From Plazaster borealis (lineage: Eukaryota; Echinodermata; Asteroidea; Forcipulatida; Labidiasteridae), in contig CM037474.1 of assembly GCA_021014325.1 (NCBI GenBank), forward strand, positions 20,330,488 to 20,394,487: DNA of 64,000 nt. The letters run 5' to 3'. This document shows positions 13,601 through 28,600 of this stretch, in pieces. Position 1 is the first letter of the stretch. Each line of letters begins with the position of its first letter. Made by a program: the position numbers and the translations under genes. The notes below the pieces were generated by a model that worked only from the letters and a program-made list of their open reading frames with translations, did not search any database and was not told the origin of the DNA.

Positions 13601-16600
13601 TTGATAAATTAAGTTTTGTTTATAAGAAATATTCTTTGTGATTCTTAAAATTATGCAATGCACAAATTTACTTCCCTTTCTTTTGTTTATCAATACAATT
13701 TTGTTCTGAATCTTATTAAGTGCATTTTCTCTGACACATTCTCTACTGCTGGAAAACATACATGAATCATATGTTTAAGGAAATCACAACAAAGAAAAAT
13801 GTTGATAAATCACATGCACATTTTAGAATCCAGAATTTGGTATCGTTTTCAGGAATATTTGAGCATCTCACCAGCATCCGAGACACAAAATAATTAATGA
13901 ATAGACTTTTTTTTTAGGAATACCAAATATTTATATCACCTATATATTTAGCTTGTATTACATCATTGGTTTTCAGAGGGTAAATTCATTTCCATCCTCA
14001 AGTTTTCAATAAATACACCATCTACTCAACCTGTGAAGATGGTGGTCCCACTGTAGTGAAAACACCCCAAAACAAATTTATGTTTTGTCATGGAGTAAGT
14101 ACTCATTCATATAAGTGAATATTTCGCTTGCAACAATCAAAATAAGCAATGGCGTTTTTGAGGACTTCCAATAAGCCATTTTGAAATATGGCCGACACAG
14201 TACTATGACACTATTAGGTTTTCATAAATCTGACTGTATAGACCCATTGCATATGACGTCACACTCTCAAAAAGGAGGCAGATCATTGGACGATAGCTGT
14301 TCTGTGTGTAAAAGCGTGCACGTGACCTCAGCATATCTGTAGCGTTTCGCGTTATGCAAGGGGGACCTATTGATTTCTATAGACCCCGAACGCGCCCCCG
14401 AACAATGCGCGTAATTTTGGGTGTCAAAACTCTCTTTTGTGCATGTTTGTATACGATTTTGACACCCAAAATGACACCCAGGATAGGCGCATGTGAGTAC
14501 GCTGCGCGTTGTGCAATGGGTCTATACACCCAAACCAAACATTGCACTTCTTTACAGTGTCCACCATACCTCAAAAAGGCTGTTGCTATTTTGTTGACTG
14601 TGATATTATTTTCAATGGAAATTGATACTGTTATCAGCTTTAAAATCAGTGAGCTTTCAGATGAAAACTGGTGTGCCCCTTTTTTACAAAATTATCCATC
14701 TTGTCTCTTGTCTTTAAATACAAAGTAGCTTGTATCTTGGTTTCAAATCAATAACAAATCAACCGTTTCTCATGTATTTCCATAAACCTGGGTATTTATA
14801 CACAATTTCCTCACTCAAAAAGAAAACAAAATGGAACACAAAATCATGCACAGAAAACTAAAAAGCTCCCGAAACAAAATGGCAGAAAGTACTATTGAAG
14901 GAGAGGTTTGTTCCAATGTTAACAGCCAGGAATTGCGAAGGTGTTTTTTTATTATTTCAGGCAATGCAATGATGACAACTTGACATGGAAAGAGGATGGA
15001 GTCAGGATGCAGAAGGGACTGCGGTTTTTGTTCATGAATGCGCTTTTTCAACTGTGCAAGCAAGCGTGTTATTAATTTGCCGGTGAAATTAAATGTTCCT
15101 GCTTTGATGTTAAGCTTGACACAACCAAGTGCAAAGTTGCGTTTGTCATTTTAGGAATATGGGCCATGCAAGGATTTTTGTGGACTCTGCTTCTTGAATT
15201 AATGAGTGTTAATCTACACCTTGGATCTAGTACAGCATAATAGACCAGCATAGACCCACATCAAATGAAAAATACTTCAAAACCAAATTTGAACAATGTC
15301 TCACTCTTTAAAGTATGCCATATTCACCAAAATCCTAGGTTTTTCCTCATAAACTAAAGCTATGTGGACTTGCTGGAAAACTCCAATCATTCAAAGCAAT
15401 GTAATGTCACAGGCCAAAGCTTATTGGCATCACGTAACGATGTATTGCTTGTTTAAGAACACTGGCAGGGTTTATAAATGATTAATAACATCAACCATCC
15501 CAAGTCCTCAAAACATTACTTGAATGAGATGATGTTGGTAATACACGGCCAATCTTAAGGTGTTGCATAACCTTGTTATGCAACACTTTGAGACAGTCCC
15601 AGGCTACAAAACCAAGTTCAAAATTAATCAATGTCCTTGATTGAATGATTTGCTGAATCTGGAACAGTTTTTTCTTATTTTCTCTCAACTATAACAAGAA
15701 ATTTTTCAGTTTTGAAAAGTGCTGAAGTGCTATGAAGATCCAGGATTGGGTTAAAAAATAAATCCAGCATCATAAAAATAATCTTGGTGATATGATGACA
15801 TACTTCTTTTGTTGTTGTTTACCTCACACCAAAATGACAACCAAAGTAATTTGTTAAGCAAAGGTATTATGTACTCACCTGTGGGGTTGGTTTTAAAGAC
15901 AAACTTTGTATCACTGTTGTACTCCTGTTGGTTGATAAAAAAAGTCAACTTTATGGTTTACTATCATCGTCCAAAGTACACAATGTCATTTCAACGCTCT
16001 TCATTTATCTTTATCCAATACACAGCAAATGCATGTATGAAATATGAAAAATAAGAATTACAAGAGATTATGTCAACTAATCCAAGCAACAACCATCTGC
16101 TCAATCACAAGAGGGCGCCATTTGGAGCACAAATTGGAACTGCAACAGCAGTTAGACTTCTCTATGGCACATTCATAAATTTGATACAATTCAACATAAT
16201 TATGTTATTCACTTTGTTTTATTCATGATCTTTGTTAACATTTGGTTATTTTTGCCAACCCTAAAGGGCACGTGGCCATTAGTTTGTTTTGTACCAATGT
16301 TTTGTAACAACTACCTCCCAGAAAGTTTCATCTTTCTTTGACAGTATCTTGGTATCAGTGCAAAAGCATGGTGTGTCAAATTTTTGTTATATTATATCTT
16401 ACACTAAAGATGTTCTGTGCAATAGCTAGTTCCCGTTTCGTGGCCGAGCGGTCTAGTTCACCGGACCCAAGCTCTGGTGTTGTCAGCAACAGAGTATGGG
16501 TTCGAATCCCAGTCATGACACTTGTGCCCAAGAGCAAGGCACTTAACCATAATTGCTTCATAAAAAGTTGGGAAGGTAGTGCATTCTGCTCTACCAGCCA

Positions 16601-19600
16601 GGCTCCTAGTGGATGATACCCATGCCTACATCCTTACGGACTGTGAAGGGGGTAACCCTGTTTCAGCCCCAGGAGTAGGTGGCAACATGCCCCCTGGTGA
16701 CAGTTGATTTGGATCGATAGCCCAAATCAGTTAAGTGTAGCCCTCACCTTGAAGTAGCCGTCCGGCCTTGTGATGTTAGGCGATCACTCAAAAAAATAAT
16801 TAAACAAATCTTTACGGGCAACTTGGGTTTCGGGTTTGAACTGTATCAAGCATTAAAACCTTTCTACACAGCCAAGTGGTTCACTGACCAATCATGTACT
16901 GAATTTTGAAAAAATCCAGCGTTCTGCACTCACTATTAACGCAAAATGCATAGTTGTGTATTAAAACAAATGATTGATTTACGCGTAAAGATGATTGACT
17001 TTACACTGTAAACTATCTATAACATCTCTCGGTGCCATTGGGTTTGCTTATACAGCTTGGATAGTTTCATAGCGAGATTTGACATTTCCAAAGTTTCACG
17101 TTTGTGGGTTGAATATTGGAGATACATATTCTATATACATGTACACTGACACCAAAGTATATCCCATGCAAGCCAGTTTTCCCACCCACCTCAAAGGGTT
17201 TGCCAGAGATTGCATTAACTGCATTGAAGCTAACATTAGGTGCTGATGTAGATCGTTCTCTTGGTAATGTAGCTTTGGGCATATCAGACGTTGAGTTGGG
17301 TGTTGTAGGTGATTCTGGATCATCCAAGTCTGTATCACCTACATTCTCAACCTCCACATTTGTCATTAATAACCTTCAATTCAAACAAACACAAGACATT
17401 CTATATCAATCATCAAAAGGAAAACCTACCGAATGTTTTGAAGAAAGTATATTGTTATTTTGGAACAAACCCTAGAACTAGTGCTGGATTTCTTTTTTAA
17501 ATGTTAATTTTCGGGTTAACAAAGAGAAATTTACGAGAGCAGGATTTAAACCTGCAACCTCCGGATTAGAGTGCCGTCGCTCCACCAATTGAGCTATCTA
17601 GCCCTAATGTTGGCGGTCTCCCTATTTTGTCAATATCTTTGCTCGGGGTTGCCAGTCAGAAGCCATTCAATCTGTAACTGCCATAAAGCCAGGGATCACA
17701 TCAATGTTTACGATACAACCTGGGAAGCTGCTGCAGAGGGATCACCTTAAGGGGGATGCAATTTTTTGTCTTCAAATATCAAGTAATAAACCACAAGGGA
17801 AACTGACTGGGTAAATTTAAATTTATGGGTTAAAGGCACTGAACACGTTTGGAAATTGTCAAAGACCAGTGTTCTCACTTGGTGTATCCCAACATATGCA
17901 TAAAATAACAAGCCTGTGAAAATTTGGGCTCAATTGGTCATCGAAGTTGCAAGAAAATGATGAAAGAAAAAACACCCTTGTTGTACAATTGTGTGCTTTC
18001 AGATAGGAATAAAAACTTCTTGCGAGAAGTTTTTATTATTCTAGTGAGAAATTACCTCTTTCTCAAAAACTACGTTACTTCAGAGGGAGTCGTTTCCTAC
18101 AATGTTTTATACTATCAACAGCTCTCCGTTGCTTTTACCAAGTAAGTTTTTATGCTAATATTTGTTTTGAGTCATTACCAAACGTGTAAGATACCTCTAA
18201 TGCAGAAAAATTGACTAAAAGACGCGGCTTATCTGACTTTCAAAAGGTAACAGGTAACAACAAAATAACTAAAATAAAACCATTGCGTCTTATCTAACAG
18301 TGCAAAAAGGTCCATGAAGCTATGTTTTGATAATTCAACATTTTTCCAGAAAACAAAAGCGTACGACAGGCATTAACCCCCTTCCTCCTGGTGTACGGTT
18401 TGTACGCTTATGAAAATGATAATTGTGAACGGTCCCTTAAATCAATTCAAAATGCATTCAGTTCAAATAAGTTTCCCCAACATTCATGTACCTAGAATAC
18501 TTTCTGCGATGTACTTACATTTTATATAGATTCTCTGCAACACAAAGTGTTGGTACCTTGCTGGCGCATCTCTGGTGAAACTTGTAACCACATGTTTGAC
18601 ATCGGAAACCATGGAACAGTAGTTTATGACAGTTATCACAAAACACCAGCGTGAAGAAGGTCTTTCTTACCTACATGTATACAACAATGGTTGAATTCAG
18701 TACAACAGGAACATTAAAAACTGTATACCTTTGGTAATGACTCTGAAAATTAATGGCAATCAAAACTTACTTGGTAAGAAGTACAGCAGCTTTGGATAGT
18801 ATAATGCATTTTGAGAAACTTTTCACTTAGAAGTACTGCGGTTATGGAAAAAGATATCACTTTTTATCCCCCAAAAATTGAATCAGGGAAGCGTTACTGA
18901 CAGGAACGTTTCTCAGATTGTGTATTCCAAATGCAGGTTATTCTTCCTGCGTGGACATAACCGCTCCAAATTTTCGGCAATATCTCAAAAACGCTATCAA
19001 CTTTTGAAATGAAATTTTCACAGGTTAGTTTTATAGTATATTTCTACAACTATATAGGGTTGAAACAAACAATGGGTTCCAATTATCAAACGTTTACAAT
19101 CCCTTTAATGCAACTTCTCCTCTACCTTCAGATCTTATCAACACCATTAATAATATCTGCAGTAAAAGTTTAACTGTACCAGTAGTTCAACATTGGCAGG
19201 CCTGACACTTGCCTTCATGCCCCTGGCCATTGCCTTGGTGCCCCTTGAATGTGTTATACTTCCCCTGGCCATTGTGTTGGTGCCCCTTGTAGGTCTTATA
19301 CTTCATGGAGGCAACAGAGGCAGTTGCCTTCACCCCTGGCCATTGCCTTGGTGCCCCTTTCAGTCCTGATACTTCATGGAGGCAAAAAAGACAATTGCCT
19401 CCATGCCCCTTGCAGGTCTTACTTTACTTCATGGAGGCAACAGAGGCAATTGCCTCCATGCCCCTGGCCATTGCCTTGGTGCCCCTTGCAGGTCTTATAA
19501 TACTTCATGGAGGTAACAGAGGCAATTGTCTCCATGCCCCTGGTCATTGTCTTGGTGCCCCTTGTAGGTCTTATACTTCATGGAGGCAACAGAGGCAATT

Positions 19601-22600
19601 GCCTCCATGCCCCTTGCAGGTCTTATAATACTTCATGGAGGCAACGGGGGAATTGTCTCCATGCCCCTGGCCATTGCCCTGGTGCCCCTTGAATGTCTTA
19701 TACTTCATTGAGGCAACAGAGGCAATTGCCTCCATGTCCCTTGCAGGTCTTATTATACTTCATGGAGGCAATTGACTCCATGCCCCTGGCCATTGCCTTG
19801 GTGCCCCTTGCAGGTTTTATAATACTTCATGGAGGCAATTGTCTCCATGTCCCTGGTCATTGTCTTGGTGCCCCTTGTACATGTAGGTCTTATACTTCAT
19901 GGAGGCAACAGAGGCAATTGCCTCCATGCCCCTTGCAGGTCTTATTATACTTCATAATACAGGTTTCCTCAGGCTTGCGAGCTACAGTGATTAAGTTTAC
20001 TTGTGAGGCATCCTTGGTTTCATTACCAGAAATGTATAATAATAATAATAATGGAGGCAATTGTCTCCATGCCCCTGGCCATTGCCTTGGTGCCCCTTGC
20101 AGGTTTTATAATACTTCATGGAGGCAATTGTCTCCATGTCCCTGGTCATTGTCTTGGTGCCCCTTGTACATGTAGGTCTTATACTTCATGGAGGCAACAG
20201 AGGCAATTGCCTCCATGCCCCTTGCAGGTTTTATAATACTTCATGGAGGCAATTGTCTCCATGCCCCTGGCCATTGCCTTGGTGCCCCTTGCAGGTTTTA
20301 TAATACTTCATGGAGGTAACAGAGGCAATTGCCTTCATGCCACTTGGCCACTGCCTTGGTGCCCCTTGAAATGTTCCAGTACAAAGTGAAACTTCCCTCA
20401 TACAGGTGCCTGTTACTTTATAGGAAAAAATGCTTAGGCCTGTTGACCTTACAAGATTGAGGTATCAGGTCTCAGCATACTGTACTTTTGTACTTACAAA
20501 ATTGTGAGATATGCTCCTAGCAGTAGGAAAATTTTCTGAGATCTCTACACATATCTGAAAATCAAACAAGTTTCAAGAAGCATTTGATAACAGGAAAAGT
20601 ATGTGCTGTTGAACTCTGCTATTAGGAGATACTATAAAATTCAGCTTTATTTAATCAACCTATATGAATTTTTAAAAAAAAGAATAGGCTGGACATGGAA
20701 ACACGAACTCTCACCTAGTTACTACACCACACACACGGGCGTTGACCCGTCATTATTATCGCGCGCGCGTGTGCAGTAACTGGGTGAGAATTCAGAATTG
20801 AATGTCTGGCCACAGACTCGCTGTGAACACGACGACAGTGTCCCTTTAATAATTTTGGTTGAACAAAGAAAAATTAACTAGAGCGAGACTTGAAACTGCA
20901 ACCTACGCATTAAAGTGCAGGTGCTCTACTAACTGAGATATCTAGCCCTGTTAGATACAATGTAGCTACGTTTGTAAAGCACCAGCATGTTAATCCGGAG
21001 GTTGCAGGTTCAAGTACCAATCAAATCAACTTTTCTTTGTTCAACCCTAAATTATTCAAAATTTAACCAGTCAGTTTCCCTTGTGGTTTATTACTTGATA
21101 AATAATTTTAAAAGATAGATTAGTAATTAATTCAAATTGAAAGATGTTTTTTAAGAATCAGTTGGGTTGTTGCACTGCTCAAAAAGAATAAATATAATTT
21201 ACAAACACACAAATTTTTAACTAATTTCATAATTTCAAAAAACATTTTGAGAGCAACTTTGCAGTAGCGCATCACTCTTAGCACCATGGAATGTGTGCAC
21301 ATCAAGCCAGGTTATGGGTCTTACTTCCTCTCCAGCAAGGTACATCATATCTGTTTCCCAGGGTACTGGAATTCTTGGATTGCGTTTGTAGACGTTGCAC
21401 ATATCAGGCGTCAGCTCTCTCATCTTCATAGCTTTTGCAAGGGCATCTCGTAATGTTGTCCCTTGCTTACACAGTACCTACGAATAAACAAGTTGTTTTT
21501 AGAAATGAGCAAGGGATATTATTCTACAAAACAACATCAAACATTTTATTTAGTTAATAAGAGTGTGATTAACCCAGTCTTCACTGCATGGTAATGACCA
21601 AATAGTTGGCCGGGTGCTGTTAATGGACCGAGCCGAAGGCACCCAACCACCAACCAAGATCATCACCATGCAGTGAAGACTGGGTCATCACATTGTCATT
21701 CCCATTAATAAATACATTAAAAAAATATGAAAAAACAGTAAAAATCATCAGAATTTGTGATCTCTCTTTCGCCAATATTTTTTTGAAATGATGTACTCAT
21801 GATCAAGGGTCATTCCTTAGGCTGTTCAACTTTTGCGTGGCACCTAATGTCTTACACATAATAGACTGTGCAAGTCTCGCGCGTATCGGAACGAGAAAAC
21901 ACGTCAAACAAAGAACATTTTTTTCTCTGAAATCAAATCTTTGTTTTAAATTATATTCAATGATAAAATCTGAACAACAAAAGTACTCATTACAAGTTTA
22001 TAAAATCAGTTTTAGTTTTAATAATAAATACACAAATAATGTGTTAATTATTACTGAAGCAAATGCTTATTTGATCTTAACTTTTCAGAAACCATTTATG
22101 TGGATTCGCGATGGTCACACGGGCATAAAATTAACGCTTGACGCAGTTTATAGAGGACGCTGAAGCCTCATCAACTATAGACTGCTATGAAAAGGCTTCG
22201 TGTTTTAATTACAGCATCTGGCGATTATCATCGCCCATCCAAAACAAGCGTTTACATAAGTTTTGTGATTCTTAATTTTTTGCAGCAACCGGAAGCTGAG
22301 GTCAAGTTTAATTCTCGGGTTTTCTTTGTTATATTGTTGAATTGATTTTACTTTCCTGTTTGTTATCACTAAGTATTACATTCCAACAACATATATATTT
22401 TTCATGGTCATAAACAACGATAAACTAAAACAATTGACAAAACAAAATCTTAACCACGTAAATCTCCATATGGTTGGGACCACAATGGTCCCGGAAGTTC
22501 AAATATGCGCGAGACTTGCACAGTCTATTAACTGAGGGGTCAGTGGAAGGGGTCAAGAGTCACCTTAACTTTTTATCATCAGTTATTTTGAAAAAAGGAC

Positions 22601-25600
22601 AACTGATACTCACTGATGTTCTCTGCTTATTGGGCAGATATGCTCGCACATATATGCTGACGGGTGGGGACTTAGGAGTGTCCTTTGCATGATAGAGATA
22701 ATGATCATCAGCAAGAGCTGATCTCACAGCGCCCTCTAAAGGTCTCAGAGGAAAGGGTATCGGGCGCAGACTGTCTGTATCTGTGGTATCGGGCACTATC
22801 TTGAGATGATCTGGATATTGCGTGATTGAGGTGTCCTGGGGAGGGGTTGGGGTTGGAGATGGGGAGGCACGGCCGTTGCTCATGCGATCTTGAAGGTCCT
22901 GCTTTCGCACCTGATATTCATTTAGTTTCTCCGTTAGCTCTTCATATTCCTATAACAATGGGAAGAAAACAGTATGTAAGTCAATCTATTAAAATCATGA
23001 ATCAACCTTAACCACTTCACGTCGGTGTATTTCCTTCCTCCATGGTTTAACCCTTACAGTGCCGACCTCGTTTTGGTACATTGTAATTCTGTATCCACAG
23101 GCCGGCCATTTCTTTAGAACAAATGGGAACGTTGGCGGCCTGTGGATGGATATGATGTTTCAGAACGTCGGCGGCACTCGGAGGGTAGAGGTAAGGTAGC
23201 CTGGACACCTGACGTCACACTTTGAGGCTCGTGAATAAAGTGTATTACTCATTGCGGATAAAAACAGGGGACCAGTCTAAAGTCAGTCTGGACATATGAG
23301 AATGTGGCGGCCTGTGGATGGATATTCAGCACGACGTTTCAGAACGTCGGCAGCGCTCAAAGGGTTAAACGAATTGTTACTGTGCCTCCGCGTGGTAGAG
23401 TTTTATTTTTCAGAGCTTCCAAGGTAATTCAGAATATCTTTGTCACAATGAAACCCTGACTAAAAAAAAGGAAAGACAACAAATGTTCTCATAAAATGCA
23501 CTGGAAGTCTGGAAATTTGTTTTCTCTTTCGAGAAAATTGGAAATGTCTTACCATGAATAAGCTCGAACCTTAGCCGTAAGCCACAGCCATAGTATGCTG
23601 GAATTTCAGACTTACCTCCTACAAGCCGAATACAATGAAAAACAATGGTTGCAGCCTATCAATCTCTTAAAATCCTTGTTTGTACAACAAAAGAACGAAG
23701 GTTTGGAACACCCAGAAAAAAGGAGATTTCTAGCATGACTTCCAGTACCCTTTAATTTCAATCTGAAAGTTCACTGATAAAGGAGTTCATATCAGTAACA
23801 ATCCTCTATGCAACCAATATAAGCCCAATATGATGCAAAAATCTCTAATGCGCATGCGTGTGTTAACATTTGTATACTGGAAATGAATGATCGCTATTGC
23901 GATCCCAATTGCGGCCACATTAAATCTAACAAATATCAAGACATGTCAAACCATTTTACAAAGTTAAAAATAATCTCTCTTTGGGATTTTACCTACGTAC
24001 TGTAGGCCTACCCTTCATTTATTGTGAAAAGGAACAATTTTTTGACTCGCCCAGCGGGCAAGTACAGTGAAGGAAGGGTTTTGACTCGCCCGCCGCTGTT
24101 TTCACTCGCATTTGGCGACCGGGGACCGCTAAGGTCAAACCCTGCATGTATTAAATGAATTGTAATTTTTTGTAATGGAGGGCGCCCTTACTCGCAGTCA
24201 AGTCTGCTATCAAGTCTACCATCTTTCTGAAAGCGTACACAATGTAAATGGACATGCGTTAATACAGTGAGGATGTCTACCTGTTGACACTGAGGACTTT
24301 AACAAATGGGATCCGGATGTTTTCATGGAGCAAGGATGCTTCACTTTGCTTCACTTTCGTGTACACAACCAAATGCAGATGTCACTAAGAAGTCCAACAA
24401 TGGGAAAACAAAGAGAAGTCCTTGATTTACAGGGTTGACAAACATGTGTGTACATGTATGTGCAATGTGAAAGTAAAAAATACCAAATTGTATGGTAAGA
24501 TTACAACCACAGACAGGGCCATGACCTATCTGTAGGTGTAGGCCTACATGTACATGTACCATCCGGCTTCAACCTGTACTTTGACCTTTTTACTTCTGTT
24601 CATCTGTTTTGTTAAGTCATACAAGTACATTTGTACACCCAAGTGTACTGTATGTAAATGTCCATGACGTGTTGGCATCAGAGCTACACAGGACAAATTA
24701 ATGGATGTACGATGTAAATGTATGTACATGTACATGTATGTGTGAACATGAAAAACTGGAGTTCAGAAAAAGTCAAGTTACATGTCCATATACAGTACAT
24801 TGTACATGTACAAAGTACAGTAGATTTTGCAACATATTGATCAACACATGTATTCACCATGGGGCAGTAAATGTATTTGTGAAAACATTTATCGTGAATT
24901 TCAGACTTAAATGTACATGTAACTCAAATTACTGTTGTCTTAAAACAACAGACAATTTTAGGCTACTGATTCTGTCACTCTGTTCTTGTACATACTGTAC
25001 ACTGTACATGTACGTATGTAGGATTTGTAGCTGCAACAGGAAATACAGTACACAATGTAATGTACTGTGTGTACATACTGTGAAGCCCAGTAGTCTACAT
25101 GTACTGAACACTATTGTCTCTAAAAAGAATTAAAAATAATAAAAGATCCACGCCCTACTTGTACATGTACCATAACCAATTTTTATTGGATCGGTTGGTT
25201 TCTGAAAACACTGCCTCAGCATGTACAGTTACAAAGTCTTTTTAAAGTAAGGAAACTTACATGTACTTGTACTTACATATTTAATAACAGACTGTCTAGT
25301 TAGTTGTGATACATGTAACAAACAAACAAACATGGGATGTACAATGTACAGTAGGCTATTTAAACATACATGTACATTGTTTTTCGGGACTTAGGCCTAT
25401 GTGTAGCAAAAAATATCTGAAAGGAAAATGCCCCAGCCCATCCAAACCATCTCGTTGGAGCTTTTCTTCATTATTCAGTTGTATCCATAGAAAAAAATTA
25501 CATCAATCACACCCCTGCATCAGCTACATGTACATGTATGTAGGTCAATAACAACACCCCAGGCATGTACATTGTTTTGTAATAGTTTCACTCTTCATTC

Positions 25601-28600
25601 AAATTATTCATTGTGTAAGGGCTTAAAGGCATCGTTCACGTTTGGTAATTGTCAAAGACCAGTGTTCTCACTTGGTGTATCCCAACATATGCATTAAATA
25701 ACAAACCTGTGAAAATTTGGGCTCAATTGGTCATTGAAGTTGCAAGAAAATGATGAAAGAAAAAACACCCTTGTTGTACAAATTTTGTGTGCTTTCAGTT
25801 AGGAATAAAAACGTCTTGCAAGAAGTTTTTATTATTTTAGTGAGAAATAACCTCTTTCTCAAAAACTACGTTACTTCAGAGGGAGTCGTTTCTCACAATG
25901 TTTTATACTGTCAACAGCTCTCTGTTGCTCGTTACCAAGTCAGTTTTTATGCTAATATTTATTTTGAGTAATGCCTTTAATGGGGATACGAATATTCTAA
26001 GTTAATCGCCCCAAATTGCAGCTTTCAGAGGATTTCATTTGCTTTGTAATACTAAGTAGGTTTAAACACTTGCAAAATGGCAAATACTGTAAAGCCATTC
26101 ACTTTGTTCCAATATTGTGCTTGTGATCAACAGATATTGCATCTTGCCAATTGTTTCTCTCGGTCCTAGAGTATTGATTTGAACCTGGTATACTCAGGCA
26201 ACGCCCACAGTATGCCCAAACTATGCCCAGACTATGCCCAGACTATGCCCAGACTATGCCCAGACTATGCCCAGACTAAACCCAGGGTATGCCCAGAGTA
26301 TGCCCAGACTATGCCCAGCCTAAACCCAGGGTATGCCCAGAGTATGCCCAGACTATGCCCAGACTATGCCCAGACTATGCTCAGACTAAGCCCAGGGTAT
26401 GCCCAGACTATGCCCAGACTAAACCCAGGGTATGCCCAGAGTATGCCCAGACTATGCCCAGACTAAACCCAGGGTATGCCCAGAGTATGCCCGAGTATGC
26501 CCTGAGTATGCCCAAAGTTCCCAGACATTTAAAAACATACACAAGGCCCATGGCACAATTTGTAAGGGCAAGGTTAATGTTGTGAATCACTTTTATACAA
26601 AAAACCTTCACACTCACTGATTCTAGTGCTACATGTACTGTACAGTAAGCTGGAATAATCCTGACACATCACTCATTGCATCATCAAGCCTGGAATTTCA
26701 TCTTTTAGAGGGTAGGGCCATTTTCATTTTGCCAAAGGGCACTTCCATTGGAAAATCGTGTCTATGGAAAACTTCTTAAGGGGCAACAAGGCCAAAGTCA
26801 GGGCAACAGAGACCATGGCGTATAATTCCAGGCCTTGATGTATTTTCCGTAGATTTACAAAAAATGTAAGGATTGCATTTAATGCAATCTGAAAATGCTG
26901 CCATGTGCATATGTGTAATAGTTTTTCATTTATCAAAATATACCTCAAATATACCTCAACATTTCTTGTTTAGCTTCTGTCTGCATCCCAGCAAAAAATG
27001 GACTGTGAATCTGGGTTACAACCCTGTGGTTACATATTATGTACAAGAAAACACCCAGAGGACTAAGAAACCTGATCTACAGGCATTAACAATGGGTAAG
27101 AGGAACAGTGGTCACGTAACGCAAGAAGGCGAGGCATGTATTGAATGGCATCACAACAATCGGTCAGTAGACACTGGTATTTACATAGCGAAGAGGGTAA
27201 GCAGGGCTAGGTGGGATGAGATTACTGATACAGGGAATATTATGATGAACAACCTTTCATCATTTGGCCTACATCCACTATCCAGGGTTTAAGGGCTACC
27301 CCTGGATGTACAGAGTAGAAGGCATACATTGTTAATGTCTGACCAGGATTTAAATTCAACTTGCGGCGACGATACCAGGGTCCAATTTCATAGAGCTGCT
27401 TAAGCAGAAAATATTGCTTAAGAATATTCTGCTTAGCAGAAATGAGCAGGATACCAGTCACAAATTGTACAATGTGACATTGCGTTTTGGCTGGTAACCC
27501 TGTTCTGATAAGCATAATTTTGTTGTGCTTAGCTACTTTTTGTGCTTACATGTAAGCATAAGCAGCTCTATGACCCGATTTCATGGCTCTGCTTACTGCA
27601 GAATTCTGCGCTTACAGCCCATAGAATTATGTGCTTTACAGTGCACCGTAAGCGCAGAATTCTGCGGTAAGCAGAGCCATGAAATTTGACCCTGAACAAA
27701 ATGAAAAAGAAAAAACCTCTTTGAAAAAATGCCAAATATTGTTAAGGCCTCCTGTTTGAAAAATGGCTTTCCAAAATGTAAATAGCTGAGGTTGGATTTA
27801 CATTAAAAAGTCATTGGAGATTAAGAAGTTACACAACTTCAGGATATTGGTTGACATTCCTTACACACTGTATATCATGTAGTATGAAAAGTACAAGTTC
27901 CACAGCAGTCTAAAACAAGCTTCTCAGTCAGTAAGGCACCTACATTATTTAGTGGCAATAAGTCTACTATACATGTACATTGTAGGTAAGTGACAGTGCA
28001 GTAGATGTACTAGTTACAATGTATAGTACCGTAATTTCCTGCGGATAAGACGTGTCTTATCTGACTTTCGAAGGTACAAAAAAGTCACTGTGTCTTATCT
28101 TCCGGTGCGCCTTATCTGATTTCGATTGAGTTCATTGTGATGATTACAATGTAAAATCTTACATTTATACTGCAAAATAGTTCCTTTATTTCGTCCAGGG
28201 TAATTCTACATGTCACATTTTTCTTAAAATATAACCTAAAACGTTCAAATTTTTGTCCAAACTGACCAAAGAACGAAGTCAGTGGCCATCGCGAATGAGC
28301 GACGATCAATGCATGCTGCACACAGTACACAGCTATATCACATGACAGGTACATGTACTAGTCTTTATCAAACAAGTCGTTTTTTAATGTTATCGTGAAT
28401 TTCGCCAACAGAGGGCGTACGTTCCTAATGTGAAACACAGACATATAATAAGGTATTTTATGTCTGTGATGTGAAAGCATTATTAAGAAAGCGCCCTCTA
28501 GCGTTCGTTGGTTCTTGCATGTATTGTAGTATTCGAAAAAGCTAGATAGCAAAGACTAGCAGCCAATTCATTGGGAAACATTGGGAAAATGTTTATCTGC

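Larger units (their letters stand above)
6573..15878. other. RAF intron 8 (9.3 kb): content
   Basis: Holds the foldback elements at 6669, 6961, 8383 and 14171, tandem repeats at 8184, 10365 and 10876, a GCCTTGATGCCCC-type repeat scrap at 11760, a SINE scrap at 12660 and the GC-rich island at 12951. A C-run then A-run lies at 11347-11378. I see no supported gene in 7193-8183, 8523-10364, 11078-11759, 11921-12659, 13076-14170 or 14582-15878, which are AT-rich and mostly unique-looking. Part of 9110-9280 and 9300-9430 repeats phrases near GTTGAGTCCCAATGTTT. Confidence 0.7.

Noticed and set aside
16431..16520. Second tRNA-like gene
   Set aside because: Same SINE family body follows; the cloverleaf is imperfect.
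19249..20303. Several overlapping open frames of 60-160 codons
   Set aside because: All lie within the tandem array and repeat its modules.
21235..21324. Read-through of RAF exon 4 into [16 protein letters not shown]
   Set aside because: A GTAAGA donor follows GAGGAA and exon 5 (20498-20554) supplies the expected RBD end, so these codons are intronic.
26179..26620. Open frames with [11 protein letters not shown] repeats
   Set aside because: By-products of the 12-bp minisatellite.
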